A DNA stretch of 64,000 nt from Protostelium mycophagum (taxonomy: Eukaryota; Evosea; Variosea; Protosteliida; Protosteliaceae), in contig MZNV01003013.1 of the NCBI GenBank assembly GCA_002081555.1, positions 1 to 64,000 of the forward strand, given 5' to 3'. Both the position numbers and the translations under genes were made by a program. Below, in pieces: positions 37,101 to 50,000 of the stretch. Each line of letters begins with the position of its first letter. Position 1 is the first letter of the stretch. The notes beneath the pieces were generated by a model that saw nothing but the letters and a program-made list of their open reading frames with translations, searched no databases and was not told the origin of the DNA.

Positions 37101-38149
37101 AGTTGACCCCAAAGTTTTCGGACCAAATTTTCTTGCCTTCTGGATCGTTTATGTGCTTGGTGAAGTCTGTGCTGTCGAATGCAGAAGGTTCGACATTTGC
37201 CATCTCTCGGCTCGTTTTCTTTCGGGCACTTCTTCTCCTTGCAGCGGTGTCCGCGTCCATCTGCATCCTTCAATTGAAGATCTACACCAGATTCTATCTT
37301 GTAATGCATGAACGATCTTCACTTTTGAGACATGGAATCTGTTTTTTAAACGCGGTAGAGGACTCATAACGTCGTTATCGTCGAAATCACGAGACATACG
37401 CGTAAAATGATCATGTTTAATCATAAAGACATACCAAATACAATTGGTATGCTTCTCTATACAAAGTGATGAGTGCGTGGTTGATTGGTGCTGAGATCCG
37501 ATGAGAAGAGAGGTATCTTTTTCGGGTGACCTCATTCAGCATGGTGATTCTGTCCAAAGAGGAGGCCAGAGACTTGGCAGCCGCCTCGATGGGTGCAATT
37601 AAGATCTGTAGTAGATTAATGGTCCTGTCATTTCATAGGCCAAGATCCATTCGGAGGTTATTAAAAACTGTCTAATGATTGTGCACGGTGAAATGTATCA
37701 TAAAGAGCACAAAACTTGAATTCTACTCCGCAGCAGAATATTCAAGAGGCGAAGAATGTATATGAAATGGCCAAAAGAAATAAGGATAACAGTGGAGTCA
37801 TCTCAAAACTCACCTTTGGTCTTTTCTTCTGTGCCGTCCTAAGATACTGTTCCAGAACAAATATGACGAATTGCATGGTCGTCAAATGTTCTATTAGATC
37901 AGACTGATTCTTATTGTTGTCTTGATCGCCGCATCCTTGCTCCTGCTTGAGGAGGTCTAGAACGCGAACACATTGCTGCTGGACAACCCGGACACAATCT
38001 CCCTCGGGGTCCTTCACTTTGCGCCGTCTGAAAGGAATAGTTTAACGTCTTGTGTCGATTTTTTATTGCGTTGTAAAATCGCAAGGTTACTTATCCAACG
38101 TTTCTGGAAAGCGTTGTAGAGATGGGGCTATATTTTTAGCCCTTAACAT
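34135..38149 (-). CDS. Cbl-like TKB protein with a second SH2 domain
   Basis: Eighteen exons with agreeing phases, about 732 residues: 38091-38149, 37814-38027, 37435-37605, 37096-37260, 36813-37008, 36541-36626, 36471-36493, 36272-36399, 36183-36224, 36025-36124, 35904-35965, 35760-35837, 35329-35536, 35077-35195, 34955-35006, 34751-34907, 34258-34519, 34135-34211. The N-terminal 150 residues form helices like the Cbl four-helix bundle. Then come an EF-hand-like part (KKIWSENFG, MVPWSTLRRMM), TSYVSVFRYGSFLSAYGP and a Cbl-type SH2 (HFQGYMSGSEASKLLYREEQ, GTFISRLSRK). A second canonical SH2 follows (FFGDVSDTEAATLLQKW, RGTFLIRFGD, FASLSSFLELV). I find no RING in frame, unlike Cbl proteins. The donor after exon 4 is weak, and the join at 37008-37096 is the least certain. 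Confidence 0.75.
35642..35665. repeat. 24-base intronic near-palindrome, copy A
   Basis: A sequence with arms CGGTAAT/ATTACCG around an AACGTG core, inside an intron of the Cbl-like gene. Its reverse complement occurs with one mismatch at 47399-47422 in a PARP intron. Confidence 0.85.
35713..35729. repeat. intronic hairpin CTGCGGC-AAA-GCCGCAG
   Basis: Exact reverse complement of the hairpin at 8672-8688, here in a Cbl-like intron, 48 bases from the 24-base near-palindrome. Confidence 0.8.
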
Positions 38150-38218
38150 TTGCTATTCCACTGATCTGTGGCAAAAGGGGCAGGCATCAGACAACCACAT
38201 CAACACAAAGAAGCCACC

Positions 38219-39380
38219 ATGACAGACTCGGTAGCAGTCCGCTTGAGCCCACAAAAGAAGGTTGTTTCTGGTTTATTCTGGATACTAACAGGCATCTCAC
38301 TGGGGGTCTCCCTCCTAGGACTCCTGCTCCTGTCTGGAAGTGTGGAGCTGAGAACTTTGTCTGACTATGTCTGTGGTTCTCTCTATATCTCAGCATGTGG
38401 ACTACATCTACTCTCATTCAGCATGAATTTCTCGCTTAGAGATAGAAGAGGACTATTTTATGTGACATTTGCCGTGAATATTGTCGCGGCAATGGTCAAT
38501 CTTTCACTGCTGATCTGCCTCATTCTCTGGATTGATCGTCCAGAACCCCCTTCTTGTCCTTCTTACAGACCCAAATCGACTCATCTTTGGGCTCCACTAT
38601 TCCTCTCCCTTCCAATGTTTGTGGTGCGTTTCTGGACAATCGCTCATTTGTGGACCCACAGATTCAAATTTCAGAACTCAACAGATGATTTCTCCAGGGT
38701 CAAAATGGTGAGATGGAAGTAATCCAAAAAAAGCTGAAAGTTTTCAGGGCCCTGTATACAGGAACCTCTTTTTTTGTGTATTCTTGACAGTGATCACTCT
38801 GACCGTTTATATTCGGGATCTCTCCAAACCCTTGAACACACAGTACAAAGAAGACAAACCAAATTTTATTGATGCCAATTGTACCTTGACAAGCAGGTCA
38901 TCCTCTGCATTCATCACTCATTCGTGACAGGTGTGGAACCTCTTTTTCCGGGTTGTAATTTTCCCAAATTCCAAGTGAATGTGAGTACATCGAGATATGG
39001 CACATGGCACAATGTGGAAGCCCTGGCCTGTGTCACTCAGACTGGACGATGTGTCGAGTAAGATTTTTCTGTGTTTTGTTTTGCTGAAAATGACAAGCTA
39101 CGAGCACGCCTCAAACGTGATAAGAACTTGGAAGGAAAAGAGGATCGGTGCTTGCGCCATATCCCTCGAACAAAACGACACTCTCATGTGAGTGGTGATT
39201 TGTTACGATTGGCTGATCAAAACCACCAGGGCTCATCTCGATGTGAGTCTGTCCACCATCAGGAATTTTGGAAATGACAACACCGAAGAGCTCCTCATTT
39301 GTGCGAGCGCATTTGCCTTCGTCATCTTAATCGCGATAGTCTTCTTTCAAGGTGGATTGGAGAATTTCACATCCCAATGA
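38219..39380 (+). CDS. multipass membrane protein of unknown function
   Basis: Five exons: 38219-38707, 38748-38880, 38931-39057, 39098-39187, 39230-39380; 329 residues, phases agree. Hydrophobic segments are WILTGISLGVSLLGLLLLSG, a stretch around YISACGLHLLSFSM, FAVNIVAAMVNLSLLICLIL, LFLSLPMFVVRFW, LFFCVFLTVITLTVYI and LLICASAFAFVILIAIVFF, suggesting six membrane spans. The loop between the fifth and sixth spans is Cys-rich and probably lumenal. I do not recognise a family. The start codon is only 69 nt from the divergent Cbl-like start, so the two genes share a very short promoter. Confidence 0.8.
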
Positions 39381-39448
39381 TGGGACATAGCGAATCGTCG
39401 GTTTAACCCCCAAACTGAAAACTTAGTTCTGATTTTCTTGAAATTTCT

Positions 39449-39513
39449 CATCAATATCGATGAAATTTCAAAGAAATTTCCCATCAATATCGATGAAATC
39501 TCAATGAAATTTC
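39449..39513. repeat. 33-base tandem duplication with ATCGAT palindromes
   Basis: Two units, 39449-39481 and 39482-39513, start CATCAATATCGATGAAAT and end in AAGAAATTTC or AATGAAATTTC. Each contains inverted GAAATTTC-type words like those scattered through introns here. It lies downstream of the membrane-protein gene. Confidence 0.8.
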
Positions 39514-39548
39514 ACTTCCTTCATGGTGTCGGTCCAGTGCCCCAACAT

Positions 39549-40209
39549 TCAATATTTTGTGCCCAATTTGTAGCGTGGAAAGATGCATGGATCAGGTGTC
39601 TGCGCGTCTAAAAAGATTAAAGCCGTGAGGTTTCCGCAAGCTGCAAAGAATTTTTTTTGTAAAAATACGGAGAAAATACTTTTGCAAAAGCAGAGCTGCA
39701 AAAAAAACCAAAAATAGATTTAAAGTTTCATTTTAGCATATCAGAGACATGCACGTGTACAAGATCTTCTCTATGACAGCTGAACAGAAAAGTTGTTCGA
39801 CACCCAAAAGAATTCGACTGTACTTGCCGCTGCCCCTTCCAATACCGCCGCAGACCTTCTTGTTGTCTTTGTCTGTGTGCCTCCATCTACACTAGATAGC
39901 TGTGTAAACAAGTATATTTGAATGTTGACGGAAGCCAAGGGCCATGAAAAAAGAATTTTGGAGGTCACTCACCGGCTGGGGCATTATCTACCTTCAGGTT
40001 CTGGTAGGGCTGCCCAACTATCGTCTATCTGGGCTTGGGTGAGTGCTATCATCTTCCCGCACTCGGATTGCATCCCTGCATGAATTTTAGATGGTTTTAA
40101 AACCTTTTAAAGACAGATCCAAAGCAATGTCAACAACTCAAAGACCATGTTGGTTGGTGAATCCGAGTTCTGACTGATCTTTGTAAAAAACATCATCGGA
40201 AGGAGCCAT
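39549..40209 (-). CDS. small conserved-looking protein, unknown
   Basis: Four exons: 40146-40209, 39992-40075, 39824-39886, 39549-39640; 100 residues, phases agree. It starts MAPSDDVFYKDQSELGFTN and ends DAQTPDPCIFPRYKLGTKY, a compact, protein-like C-terminus rich in Pro, Cys and aromatics. There is no signal peptide and no membrane span. The third exon is Thr/Lys/Arg-rich and follows a GTGTAG acceptor. I do not recognise the family. Confidence 0.65.
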
Positions 40210-40293
40210 CGCTTTGGTTCTGAAATCTCAAACAATCAAAAGGGCAACAAGAGTTGTCTTATTAATAAATAAATCCGTTTGCTAAATCCAATC

Positions 40294-40450
40294 TCAGCGT
40301 GGCCTTGCGCTCGCGATCGCATATTTCAGTTTGTGAGGTTCAGCCTTCTCTCCTGCAAAGAGGTTCGAGACGACATTGACTGCAACTGACACACCCGAGA
40401 AGATCAAGAAATACACCTGACGTGTTCCGGAAGAATGTCGACTCAAACAT
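40294..40450 (-). CDS. possible microprotein of 39 residues
   Basis: Exons 40417-40450 and 40294-40379 (GTGTAT...GTTGCAG intron) give a protein starting MFESTFFRNTSVNVVSNLF and ending in a basic KLKYAIASARPR tail. The start codon lies 27 nt from the divergent start of the gene at 40478. The retained intron would encode a hydrophobic stretch in another frame. No family is recognised. Small size keeps confidence low. Confidence 0.4.
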
Positions 40451-40477
40451 ATTTGGCTTGGTTGCGGCACAAACAAG

Positions 40478-40939
40478 ATGAAGGTCACCCTCCTCCTTGC
40501 CGCTTTTCTCTGTTTGGCTCTCGCTCAGAACTGTCCTCAATATACCTCACAGACAGATTGTCTTGCAAAATGTACTGGATGCTACTGGAAGTACTGCTGG
40601 GATATGCCTCCCCCTAATCAACCTTCCAAATGTCCATCAACCTTTGGAAAATGCTTGACTAAGGATGAAGTGTGAGCCATTCTTTTTGAAATCTTGTGTG
40701 ATACAGCACAGTTACCCATGTTCCTCATCTAGTGCCTGCTTTGGAGAAATGTCACTGTGGTCCTGCAGGTCAGTCAGATCATTTTCCTCCCTCTTACATT
40801 CTGCAGTCAAAACTCCTCGTCGACTTCAACCACAACCACAACCTCAGGTGGTGGTGGTGACAACAGTGCGCCCTCCCTCCGTGTTGTTGACGGCCTTTTC
40901 GTTGCTCTGACCCTTGCTTTGATTGCCACTCTCTTCTGA
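40478..40939 (+). CDS. small Cys-rich secreted protein, probably GPI-anchored
   Basis: Exons 40478-40671, 40733-40768 and 40807-40939 give 120 residues, phases agree. The signal peptide is MKVTLLLAAFLCLALAQ. About ten Cys follow in the next 60 residues (NCPQYTSQTDCLAKC, CYWKYCWDM), then a Ser/Thr stalk and Gly run, a small-residue site (DNSAPS) and a hydrophobic C-terminus (GLFVALTLALIATLF). That is the layout of a GPI-anchored surface protein with several disulfides. A family cannot be named. Confidence 0.8.
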
Positions 40940-41053
40940 ACAGAACAACCTCAAATAAAGCAGATCATGTCAATGTTTTTAATGATGGCAAGAGCCCAAG
41001 CTCGAAAATTAGATCAACAGTGGTTGAAGATTGTATTTCATCCTTTCTTCCTC

Positions 41054-44000
41054 TTAATGCCACTCGATCAGGTACTTGATCTTGATCCGACTGACGTCAT
41101 AGACGATGAACTCGTTGTAACCCAAGTGGAATCGGCTGTCGTGAATCATCTTGCCGTTCGGCAGGCCCACCCCGTTGTTCAGTATCTCAATAGAGGAAGG
41201 TACATGGTTTCCTTGTCCTTTGGTGCTGTCGAATCCTTCTTGTGGAGATTCCATGTATTGCCCATGAGTCAGTTCAAAAGGCTTGCCCACTGCGACCTGC
41301 AAACGTTGAGTGTCGAGACAAGTTGTTGCGATCAAACAGAATCAGATGGTCAATGCGATGTTGTGTGTCATCACCGAAACGAAATGCCCACCTCGCACAC
41401 AAACATATACTTGTCGTCACAGTAATTGAGAGATTTAGCAAACATGTCAGCGAAGTAGACACCCTTTCCAAAGGCAAGTCCAGACCTCGGTGCGCTGGGT
41501 GGTGCAATCCTCAGCCCGTTCCTTAGAATTCCTGGAGATTTCAGCGTTGTTTGCGGTGGTTAACGTGAACACTACTCGGTTGTTAAGGCTCACCTAATAC
41601 GTTTGATAGTTTGGTTCCGTGGAACAACAACAGGTTGTGGGGGGCATTTCCTCCCACATCCTTGGTTCTTTCCGTCCTCCAGGGTTCGAACCTTCCCACC
41701 GGTCATTTTTTTCTTCAATGCGATAATTGGTTGTTTTTCGTAACGTGTGACACCGCAGTTCTGCGGGTACAGCAACACTGTGTAAGAAGTTAAAAAATTA
41801 CCTCGTGGATTCTTCGGCTCTCTTGATGGTGAAGACATTCTTCAACTTTTTATGTTTACCTGACATGTTGACCCAGTCTGAGATTTGGAGGAATTGTGGG
41901 CTCTGTTCGTCTATCGCGGTGAGATCCGCACAGAGTCCTTGGACAATGGCGTCATATCTATTCATTCCTGATATAAATTCAATTTTTATTTTGGTTTAGA
42001 AATTCTACGCTTCATCTACAACGAGCAAAAAATTCTCCGGGATTATAAAATCACCGAAGTTTACCTTCAGATATTCCCGGGGGAGAACTGATCAGGTCCA
42101 CTGCAGTCCCAATGTCCTTAAGTCTGTCTAACAACTTGGCCTTCTCTTCCACATCCTTTTCTTTCCTGATGATCCTCTGTTTCGCATGGAGTCCGGAGAG
42201 ATCATGAGGGATGATCATGAAGAACTTGTTGGACAAGTCGTTCAACTCCTCCTCCAGTTTCTGTTTTCCCTGCGCGTGTCGGTTTTCAAATTTTGAATTA
42301 TCGGATTTGGCGGTGAAAATGATGGGAATCTCGAGATTTAAAAGATGTGACTTCCGAGTGAAATTTTACATTTGAGATTTGAATTCGTGTTTTGGCGGCA
42401 AAGCCGCGATTATGACGGCTTAACGGATGGTAAAGAACCTACCGCAGCTCTGTGCCCGTCTTTCTCTTCTAACTCTTCGATCTCAATCTGCTTGTCTTCG
42501 ATTTCCTTCAGCACCTCTAAAGCCTCGTTCACAGCGGAGCTGGTGATTCTGCCGGCTGGAAGTATGGACCAATCTAAACCTGCCCTCTGCATTGCGGTTC
42601 TTATCATGGGCATGGAGGCTGCCTCCAGTAAACGTTTTGTCGGGTTTTTAAAATTTTTTATCAAATTTTATTGTCTTTGAGAAATTTCGAAATTTGTTTT
42701 GAAATTTTCCAAGAAAATTTCGAAAATTTTCTGTGAAAAAAATGAAAAGGATTGGAAATAAATTCGATTCTTCCGGTTTTCATGAATCAAATTTCCTTCT
42801 GCGAATAAAAATAAATAAATTACTGACCGACTTTCACGACGAGACCCTTCACTCTGTCCTCTAAACCGCTGTTGTCGATCTCCTTCTGCTCTTCCTCTTT
42901 ACTGACCTTCATGTCATACATCTTCTCGATGTAAGAGTACATCTTTGCTCCGGGCTTGAATTTTTTTCCGTTGAATTCGTGACCTGTCAATTTGGAAAAG
43001 AAGTTTGTGAACTCTTCCTTTGCGTCTACGAGATTTTCAAAGTGTAGACGCTCGTTCTTGGGTTTGGGGCTGCCGCCGGTGTTCCCTGACTCGCGAAGGA
43101 CTACGAAGGGGGGGCCTAGGTAGGGGATGAGGACACCTTTGTACAGTCAGGGTGATGACGTCATCATTCGTCATAGTGCATAGAATATTTGGGCCAAGTG
43201 TTTTGTATTGTATTAAGAGACAAAAAACGACATTGTGGTGAAGGTCGACATAGTGTGCTCATAATCTAGAAAATGCGAAAGAATCTGCGAGGAGAAATTT
43301 CACCGACCTTTCTTGTTCTTCTTAGGCCCTTCGTTGCATTTCCATAATTGCATCTTCGCGTACTTGTTCGTTCCATGAATGAATGCGGTGACGTCAGTAA
43401 GGGCGAGAGTGACGTCATAGATCAGATCTCCCTCTATCAATATGTTCCACTCTCCTTCTAACTGAACACAAAATTAATTTATTCCAAAAATAAAAATCGA
43501 AAAATAAAATTTATTATTTTATTCAAGATTTTGATTCTTTTTAGACTGAAAAAGAGTGGGGAATCACATATGATATCATGACTACTCACGTCCGCGATAG
43601 GTGCGATATCGTACTGTTCGGGCTTGATCTTCCCGTCTGCAGGGGTGAGCCTTCCCAGGGAGCCCTTTTTCTTCATCTTGAATTTTTCGGATTTATATTT
43701 GGATTCGGCCTCCGCCGCCTTTTCCATGAAAAGTTTAGCCCTGGCCTCCCTCTTCTTGCGTTTGGTGGTGGCTTCGCTCTCCCAGCGTTGTATCGTGGAG
43801 TTCAATGCCTCTTCTACAACGCGCTTGGTCTCGGCGGGTCCTGTACAATTTTATTTAAATAAAAGTTTGTTTCATTTGAAATATTTTTGTGTATAATTAT
43901 TTTGAGATTGATCTTTTCATTTGTGAAGAAAAAAATTGAATTTATTCTTCAAAATGAGAAAAAGATTTATTTTTCAGAGAGAACTCACCGTGCTCTGCAA

Positions 44001-47000
44001 ACACCGCATACACCCTTCTCGCCAGCAGGGGTGGCAATTTTCCCGCCAAATCAAGGGCGGATAACCCCTCGGGGTCTTTCTTCGTGATATTCGCGCCGTG
44101 TTCTACCAACGCTTTAGAACAATTGACCACACTCATGTCGCGTTGTCTCAAAATAAATTGTAGAGGGGTAAACCCCTGCTTGTTTGGGACGTCCACCGCC
44201 TTGTCAGATATGATCAAGATGGATTTGAGCGTTTCCCAACACTTCGTGTTCTGCAGAACGGTGAAAAGAACGGTGTCTCCCTGGGAATTGACGTGATCTA
44301 CAACTCGGGGGTGTTTTTGCAAGAGTTCGATCAGTGTCTTTGTGACCTTCTCATCACCCCTCAGTAATATCTATATGTATCAGATGTCATCTTAAAGTGA
44401 ATACAATGTTGCACTTCGACATGTCAAAGATCACCGCACAAAAACATGCAAGCTGCAAAGTCGTATTTTCGGCCACAAAATGCTTTTGGTGTTTTTTGGT
44501 GATGCCACAGATTCAAAATGCATTTTGGCTCGGGATTGCAAAGAGGATATAATCACATAATTACCCATAATAATGTATCTTTTGGCGTTGTAGATTCCAA
44601 CGTGAGATATTCTGGGTTATTTATAGCCTCGTCCCTGATCCGATCTACAATCGTTTTGTATTCGTTTTCTCTTGTAGTAGGGATCTCATGATTCAGCACC
44701 TGTCCTCTTCAGACTTGAAATTTTATTTTTCAAATAATTTTCACAAAAAATTTTACTTTGGAAATAATTTCCGCAAAAATTTTTATTTTTGAAATAAATT
44801 TTCACAAAATTTTTTCACGAATTTCTTGAAATGAAAATTTTTCTAGAATAATTTGAAGCCTCACCCCACTGGACCAAAGCCCGGGGAAAATCTTGGAGAA
44901 ATCTCCACCTTCCACTATGACGTCATACATTCGTAGTTTGTCATTTTTGGGTATAGTCTGGTTCACCACAAGATTCTTCACAACTTCCATTCTAATTTCA
45001 TCGGATAATTCTCCGATTTTTCCGAGCAGAAATTTCAGGTAAAATTCTCTTCCAAATTTAGCAGCATCGTACAGAGCTCCTGAAATCATCAGATGAGATT
45101 TCCACGAATGCGAAAATTCGCGGAAAACTCACGTCGGGGGTCCAGCTTTGGGTGTCTTAGAAGGTAATTGGTGGTGTCCAAGTTTTGCTGTAGAGATATA
45201 GCAAATGGCGACATCCCCGCTATTGCGAAATTCAAATCTGCTCCTCGTTCTACCAAAAGGACGGCAATGCCAGATTTCTATTTTCGTCAAGATTTCTCGT
45301 GAATTTCCAGGAAATTTCCGGGAAATCTCCAGTGTCTAAAAATAGCACACTCACCCTTCTCTCGAGACTGAGCATGAGCGCGGTTTTATTCTCTTTGTCT
45401 GTCGCATCCAGTGAGATTTGTGGCACAGACAATAGGTATAAGAGGTCAGATATAGAGATGTTGTTGTTGGTGCAGAGTAGATGTATCGCTTGGCTTCCTT
45501 TCGAGCTCATCATGAGGTCATATGAATAATTCGTGGTGTCTTCGGTCATCTACAACGAGTCAGTCGGATTTTTGGCGGGAAAGTCACCTGGTTCGAGGAA
45601 TTTTCGGCGACTTTTCTCCTCGTTTCGATGAAGTCTTGAAGCCCCTCCTCAAATGTGTGGAGTGGTATTCTTTTCTTCTGATCTGTCGGCACCATTGGAA
45701 CATCCTCATCATAACGATCACTCTCATCATCACCGTCATCCTCTTCATACATGCCCTCGTTGTATCTGTTTCTATAGGCAAGTGTGCCTGTTTGTGAATG
45801 AGCGTCTACAACGGCACAATGAATCGTACCTTGGAGGAGGATACTGAGCACGTTGACGTCTTCGTCTGATTTGGCGTTCACATCGACCTGGGGGAGACTG
45901 GGGGTGTTATGACGTAATATATGTGGTTTGTGACGTCATCATATCCAGACATGAATTTGAAACACCTATCACGAATGAAAACAAAGTGGATTTACCTGTT
46001 TAAATAAGCGAATGACTCGCAGGCACGGGTAGCAGCATATACGATGAGTGGAATATTATGCTTAGGAGTCTTCTCCTCGAAAGTCTTGGTCCTCACGTTG
46101 GGATCCGCCCCCCTGTTCTATTTTTAGAATCTTCACCATCTACAACCAGCCAAACTCACCTCTTTATGGCGGAATGTAAGAGGGTGGGGTCGTTGATGTC
46201 GACAATCATGTGCAATAAAGAGTGTCCTGTGTTGGGGTTGTAGTCATTTAATTCGTTGTATCTCATCATTAGTTTGGCGAGTTGTGGTTTTCGACGAGAG
46301 ACTGCCATCATGACGGGGGTGTTACCATGGGAACGGGCGGTGACCCACTGGATCATGTGAGCGAAATTTCAAGGAAATTCACCAGAATTTTTCCGCGAAA
46401 TACGCACAAAAACAATTCCAATCGTTAAAAAAATTGTAAATATTCAATCTTTGCGAAATCGTTCAGACAGACGGCTCTGCCGCATAACTATCTCCTTAAC
46501 ATTCATTCTCCCGAGTCCTTTGTTTTGGAATTCTCGGCACCCGCACAGATTTTCTATAATCTCATGATGATCATGATGGTGATCACCTCTGGCTTGCGCT
46601 CCAGCAACATCTTGACGATTCTCTTCAATGACGCCACATTAGCATCTGCCACCTTCTCTATAAATAGATGCAACACGTTTTGTTCGTCATCGATCTCCAT
46701 GCCCTTCTCCAACAGAAAGTCTAAAACTTCCAGGAAAGTTCTGGGCTCCTGAAAATTCACGGAAAATAGACAGTCCCAATTGGTTGGGACGGCTTGATCA
46801 CTCTCGCCGAGATAAATGTTTCTGTCATTCTTTCTCTTTTTGATTTGATCATTCACCCATTTCTCATCTACAACTACCGGTTTCAAACGCTTGAAACGGT
46901 TAGTTTCATCGGAATGAGAGGTAGGTTACCATGGCGTCTGCCCATTTCTGTGAGCCGGGACCGGTGATGGAGCCGTACTCCGTGTATCCTCTGGAACCGG

Positions 47001-50000
47001 CGAGGAGATGTGTCACTCTGCCTGTCACTCCTTTCGAGACTTCAGCACCTGACAGGTGTCAGCTTGACGTGATGACGTCATCACACTATATTACCGTGGC
47101 TGATGACGAGCTGAGCGAGTGTAGACATCTCTCTGTTGAAGATCCCAGACAAAACGAATACCTTTTAAATCGTTTGTATTAATTTGATAAAAATTATTTC
47201 TTTAATTTGAAAATTATTTTTTTCCTGCATTTGAATTTTTTTTACCAAAAAATAACCAATAAAAGTTTCTAAAAATAGACTCACCATTCCCTCGAATAAT
47301 GGCTTCGCGATGGACTTGAGAAACGCCACGTCTACAACCTCCGCCTGCAATATATAAGCTACCTCTATGGCACATTCTGGTCAGATCCCTCAAGTTGGCG
47401 GTAATCAACACGTTAATTACCGAGAATCTTAACGTGGTTCGAGTTTTCAAGACACTATACCTGTGTCTCTTCCTCTTTGGGGGGATTTATTCTGGCGCCT
47501 TTGTCGACGAGATGCTTCGCCAGGGGGATGTGCGCGTTTTGAAGACATCTTAACACGACAGAAAAGTAATCCGCTCCTACATCATTGAGATCGGCACCGG
47601 CCGCGAGGAGTGCTTCTACTGCTAGAAGGTTTCCACATCTTGCGGCCTGGAAATATTCATCGTTTGCAAAAATAAATTATATGGTGGTTGTAGATGTGCT
47701 AAAAATTGAATTTTAATGGAAGAAAATTCACCTCGTGGATCGGGCTGTAAGACTGTGTCTTGGAAGTTTTGACGGAAATTTCAGGGTGTGTGATGAGATC
47801 TCTGTACATAGCTATTGTAGAATGACCGTTTGCGGCGTCTTTTAAGATATCATCGGTGATGGAGAGGCGTTTACATGACGGAAATAATATCTGGAAAGTG
47901 ACGTCATCATTCTCCAGGACTGCTGCTTGGAGAGCGGGTTTGGGAGAGTGCTGGCTGAGGATTTGGAAGAAATATCTGGGGAAACTCAGTGAAATTTCGA
48001 GGAAAATTGACAGTATTTTACCTGTTGAGGAGGGTTTGAAGGCATTCCTGATATATTTCAGAATTTATATGATTAATTTAAATACAAAATAAAATTACCC
48101 CTCTACAACGCGCGAAATTCACGGTGGGGTGTTGCTCCAGTAAATTACACATGCCCAAATAAGTGGTCCAGTCGCTCCACACCATAGCGTTGAAGCAGCT
48201 GTAGATACTGCTGTTGTCTGGTCTCAAGGAACCGTCCACGTCCGTCCCATTAGGGTACAGCATCGCAATGACATGGTCTGAAAATTTGGCGGGAAAAGTA
48301 AAATTCTCCTCAATCTTGGTGTCCCCCTCTGGATGACGTCACCACAAAAGATCTGCAGTCTACAACAGAGCCAAAAATGTTGATGACGTCATCACTTACC
48401 AGAGACGTCGTAAAATGCCAGGAATTTTCCGGATTCCAAGAGTGGTTTTGCTTTTTCGATGAGCTCCTTCTTTGTCCCCGGCTCATTGTCTCCAAGTCCA
48501 AAAGTGTACAATAAAGTCTTCAAGTCTGCTACATTCAATTTATCCAGATATTGAACCTGTCAGATGTCAGCCATCTCAAACGAATGAAATGTTTTCCAAG
48601 ACTCAAATAAAATTTCAATCTTTAAATTAAAATTATATGAAATTTAAATTGAAATTCTACAACATTTTAATCAAGATTATATTGGATAAATATGATTACT
48701 TGTGGGTGGATTGGAGGTGCAGTTTTCGTTTCTCTTTGTGGAGGTTGTTCGACTTCCACCTGTGTGTTTCTCCTCGAAGATCTAGCCGACGGCTTCCTCA
48801 CATTTGTGGCCTCGACTTTGGCTTCCTTGTCCCTGCGAAGCTCTTCTTCCATTTTGATTCTGGCCAAGTTTGTCTCGTGTTTGATTTGGGAGTGAGGTTT
48901 GACCTTGATCTCCGGGTTAGACCCGGATAATTTGCACGCGTAAATCAAGGGGGGAACAGTTCCGAAATACGCCATACTACAACGAGTCAGATGTGTGAGA
49001 TTTCGTGGAGATTTGGACGTACTGTGGAGCAACGGCGGCGATTGCCTTGACAACCTCTATGTTTGGGTTGATGGCGGCAAAGTGAAGAGGCACGAACCCC
49101 GGTGTGTAGACATTATTTTTCCCACACTCTAAAATGGCAGTCTGTTGTGATCAGAAATTTCCAGGAAATTATCCCGAATCAGGGACTATTTTTAGCATCA
49201 TTGCGGGCTGTCTGAAAATAAAAGCAAGAGAAATCACCTCTGCGGTGAGTACTCCCTGCAGCTCCTCCGCGCTTTTGGCGGTTGCCGCCAACATGTGCAA
49301 CTTGGTGATAATCTGTGGCGCAGGCTCCTTCACCTTCCTCCTTCTTCTGCCAGACTGGACCACCTCTCTTCTCGGGGCATTTCTTACGGACTCTTCAGAG
49401 TCCCACAATGCTTGGAGCACCCGCACCATGTTGGGATGGTCCGCTTGGTCCAGTAGGACCTTTAAGAGGGCCCAGAGATTATCCGGTTTACAATGCTTTT
49501 TGCTGAAAAGTGTGAGATGTCGTCACCATCACTGAGTGATCTCACTCACGTCGAGAGGGTGTAATCGACGACATGAGATCCGATGTCTTTCATGTTGGCA
49601 ATACCAATCCTCTTAGGAACGTTTTCGGCCATGATCATGTCCCACCATCTCTTTCTGCTGGTGGAATAACTGTATTGCAGAAAAGTTGATATGTCTGTGT
49701 TTGGGAAATAAGATGCGATCTTCTTGAAATCCTCCAGATCATCACGCTGGAATGCATTGTGGAGTCCTTTGTTTGCGCATGCCACACAACACTTCTCCTT
49801 AAATTGAGTTTCGACCCTGCATTCTTTAGAGATGATGATGGTGATGTGAAGTCTTATCACCTCGCTTGGATATTTTTTTTGGAAGACTGTTGAAGGACTT
49901 CGGTTCTGTACTTGTCGTTGAATTCTTTGACCAAATGGAGAGGCAATCTCTGATCCTCGTTAGGAGTGAGCCATTCCGGATCCACCTGACATTGTAAGAG

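Noticed and set aside
37149-37535. Minus-strand open frame starting at 37397 as the N-terminus of the SH2 gene
   Set aside because: The exons at 37435-38149 supply a better, Cbl-like N-terminus in phase, so this stretch is intronic.
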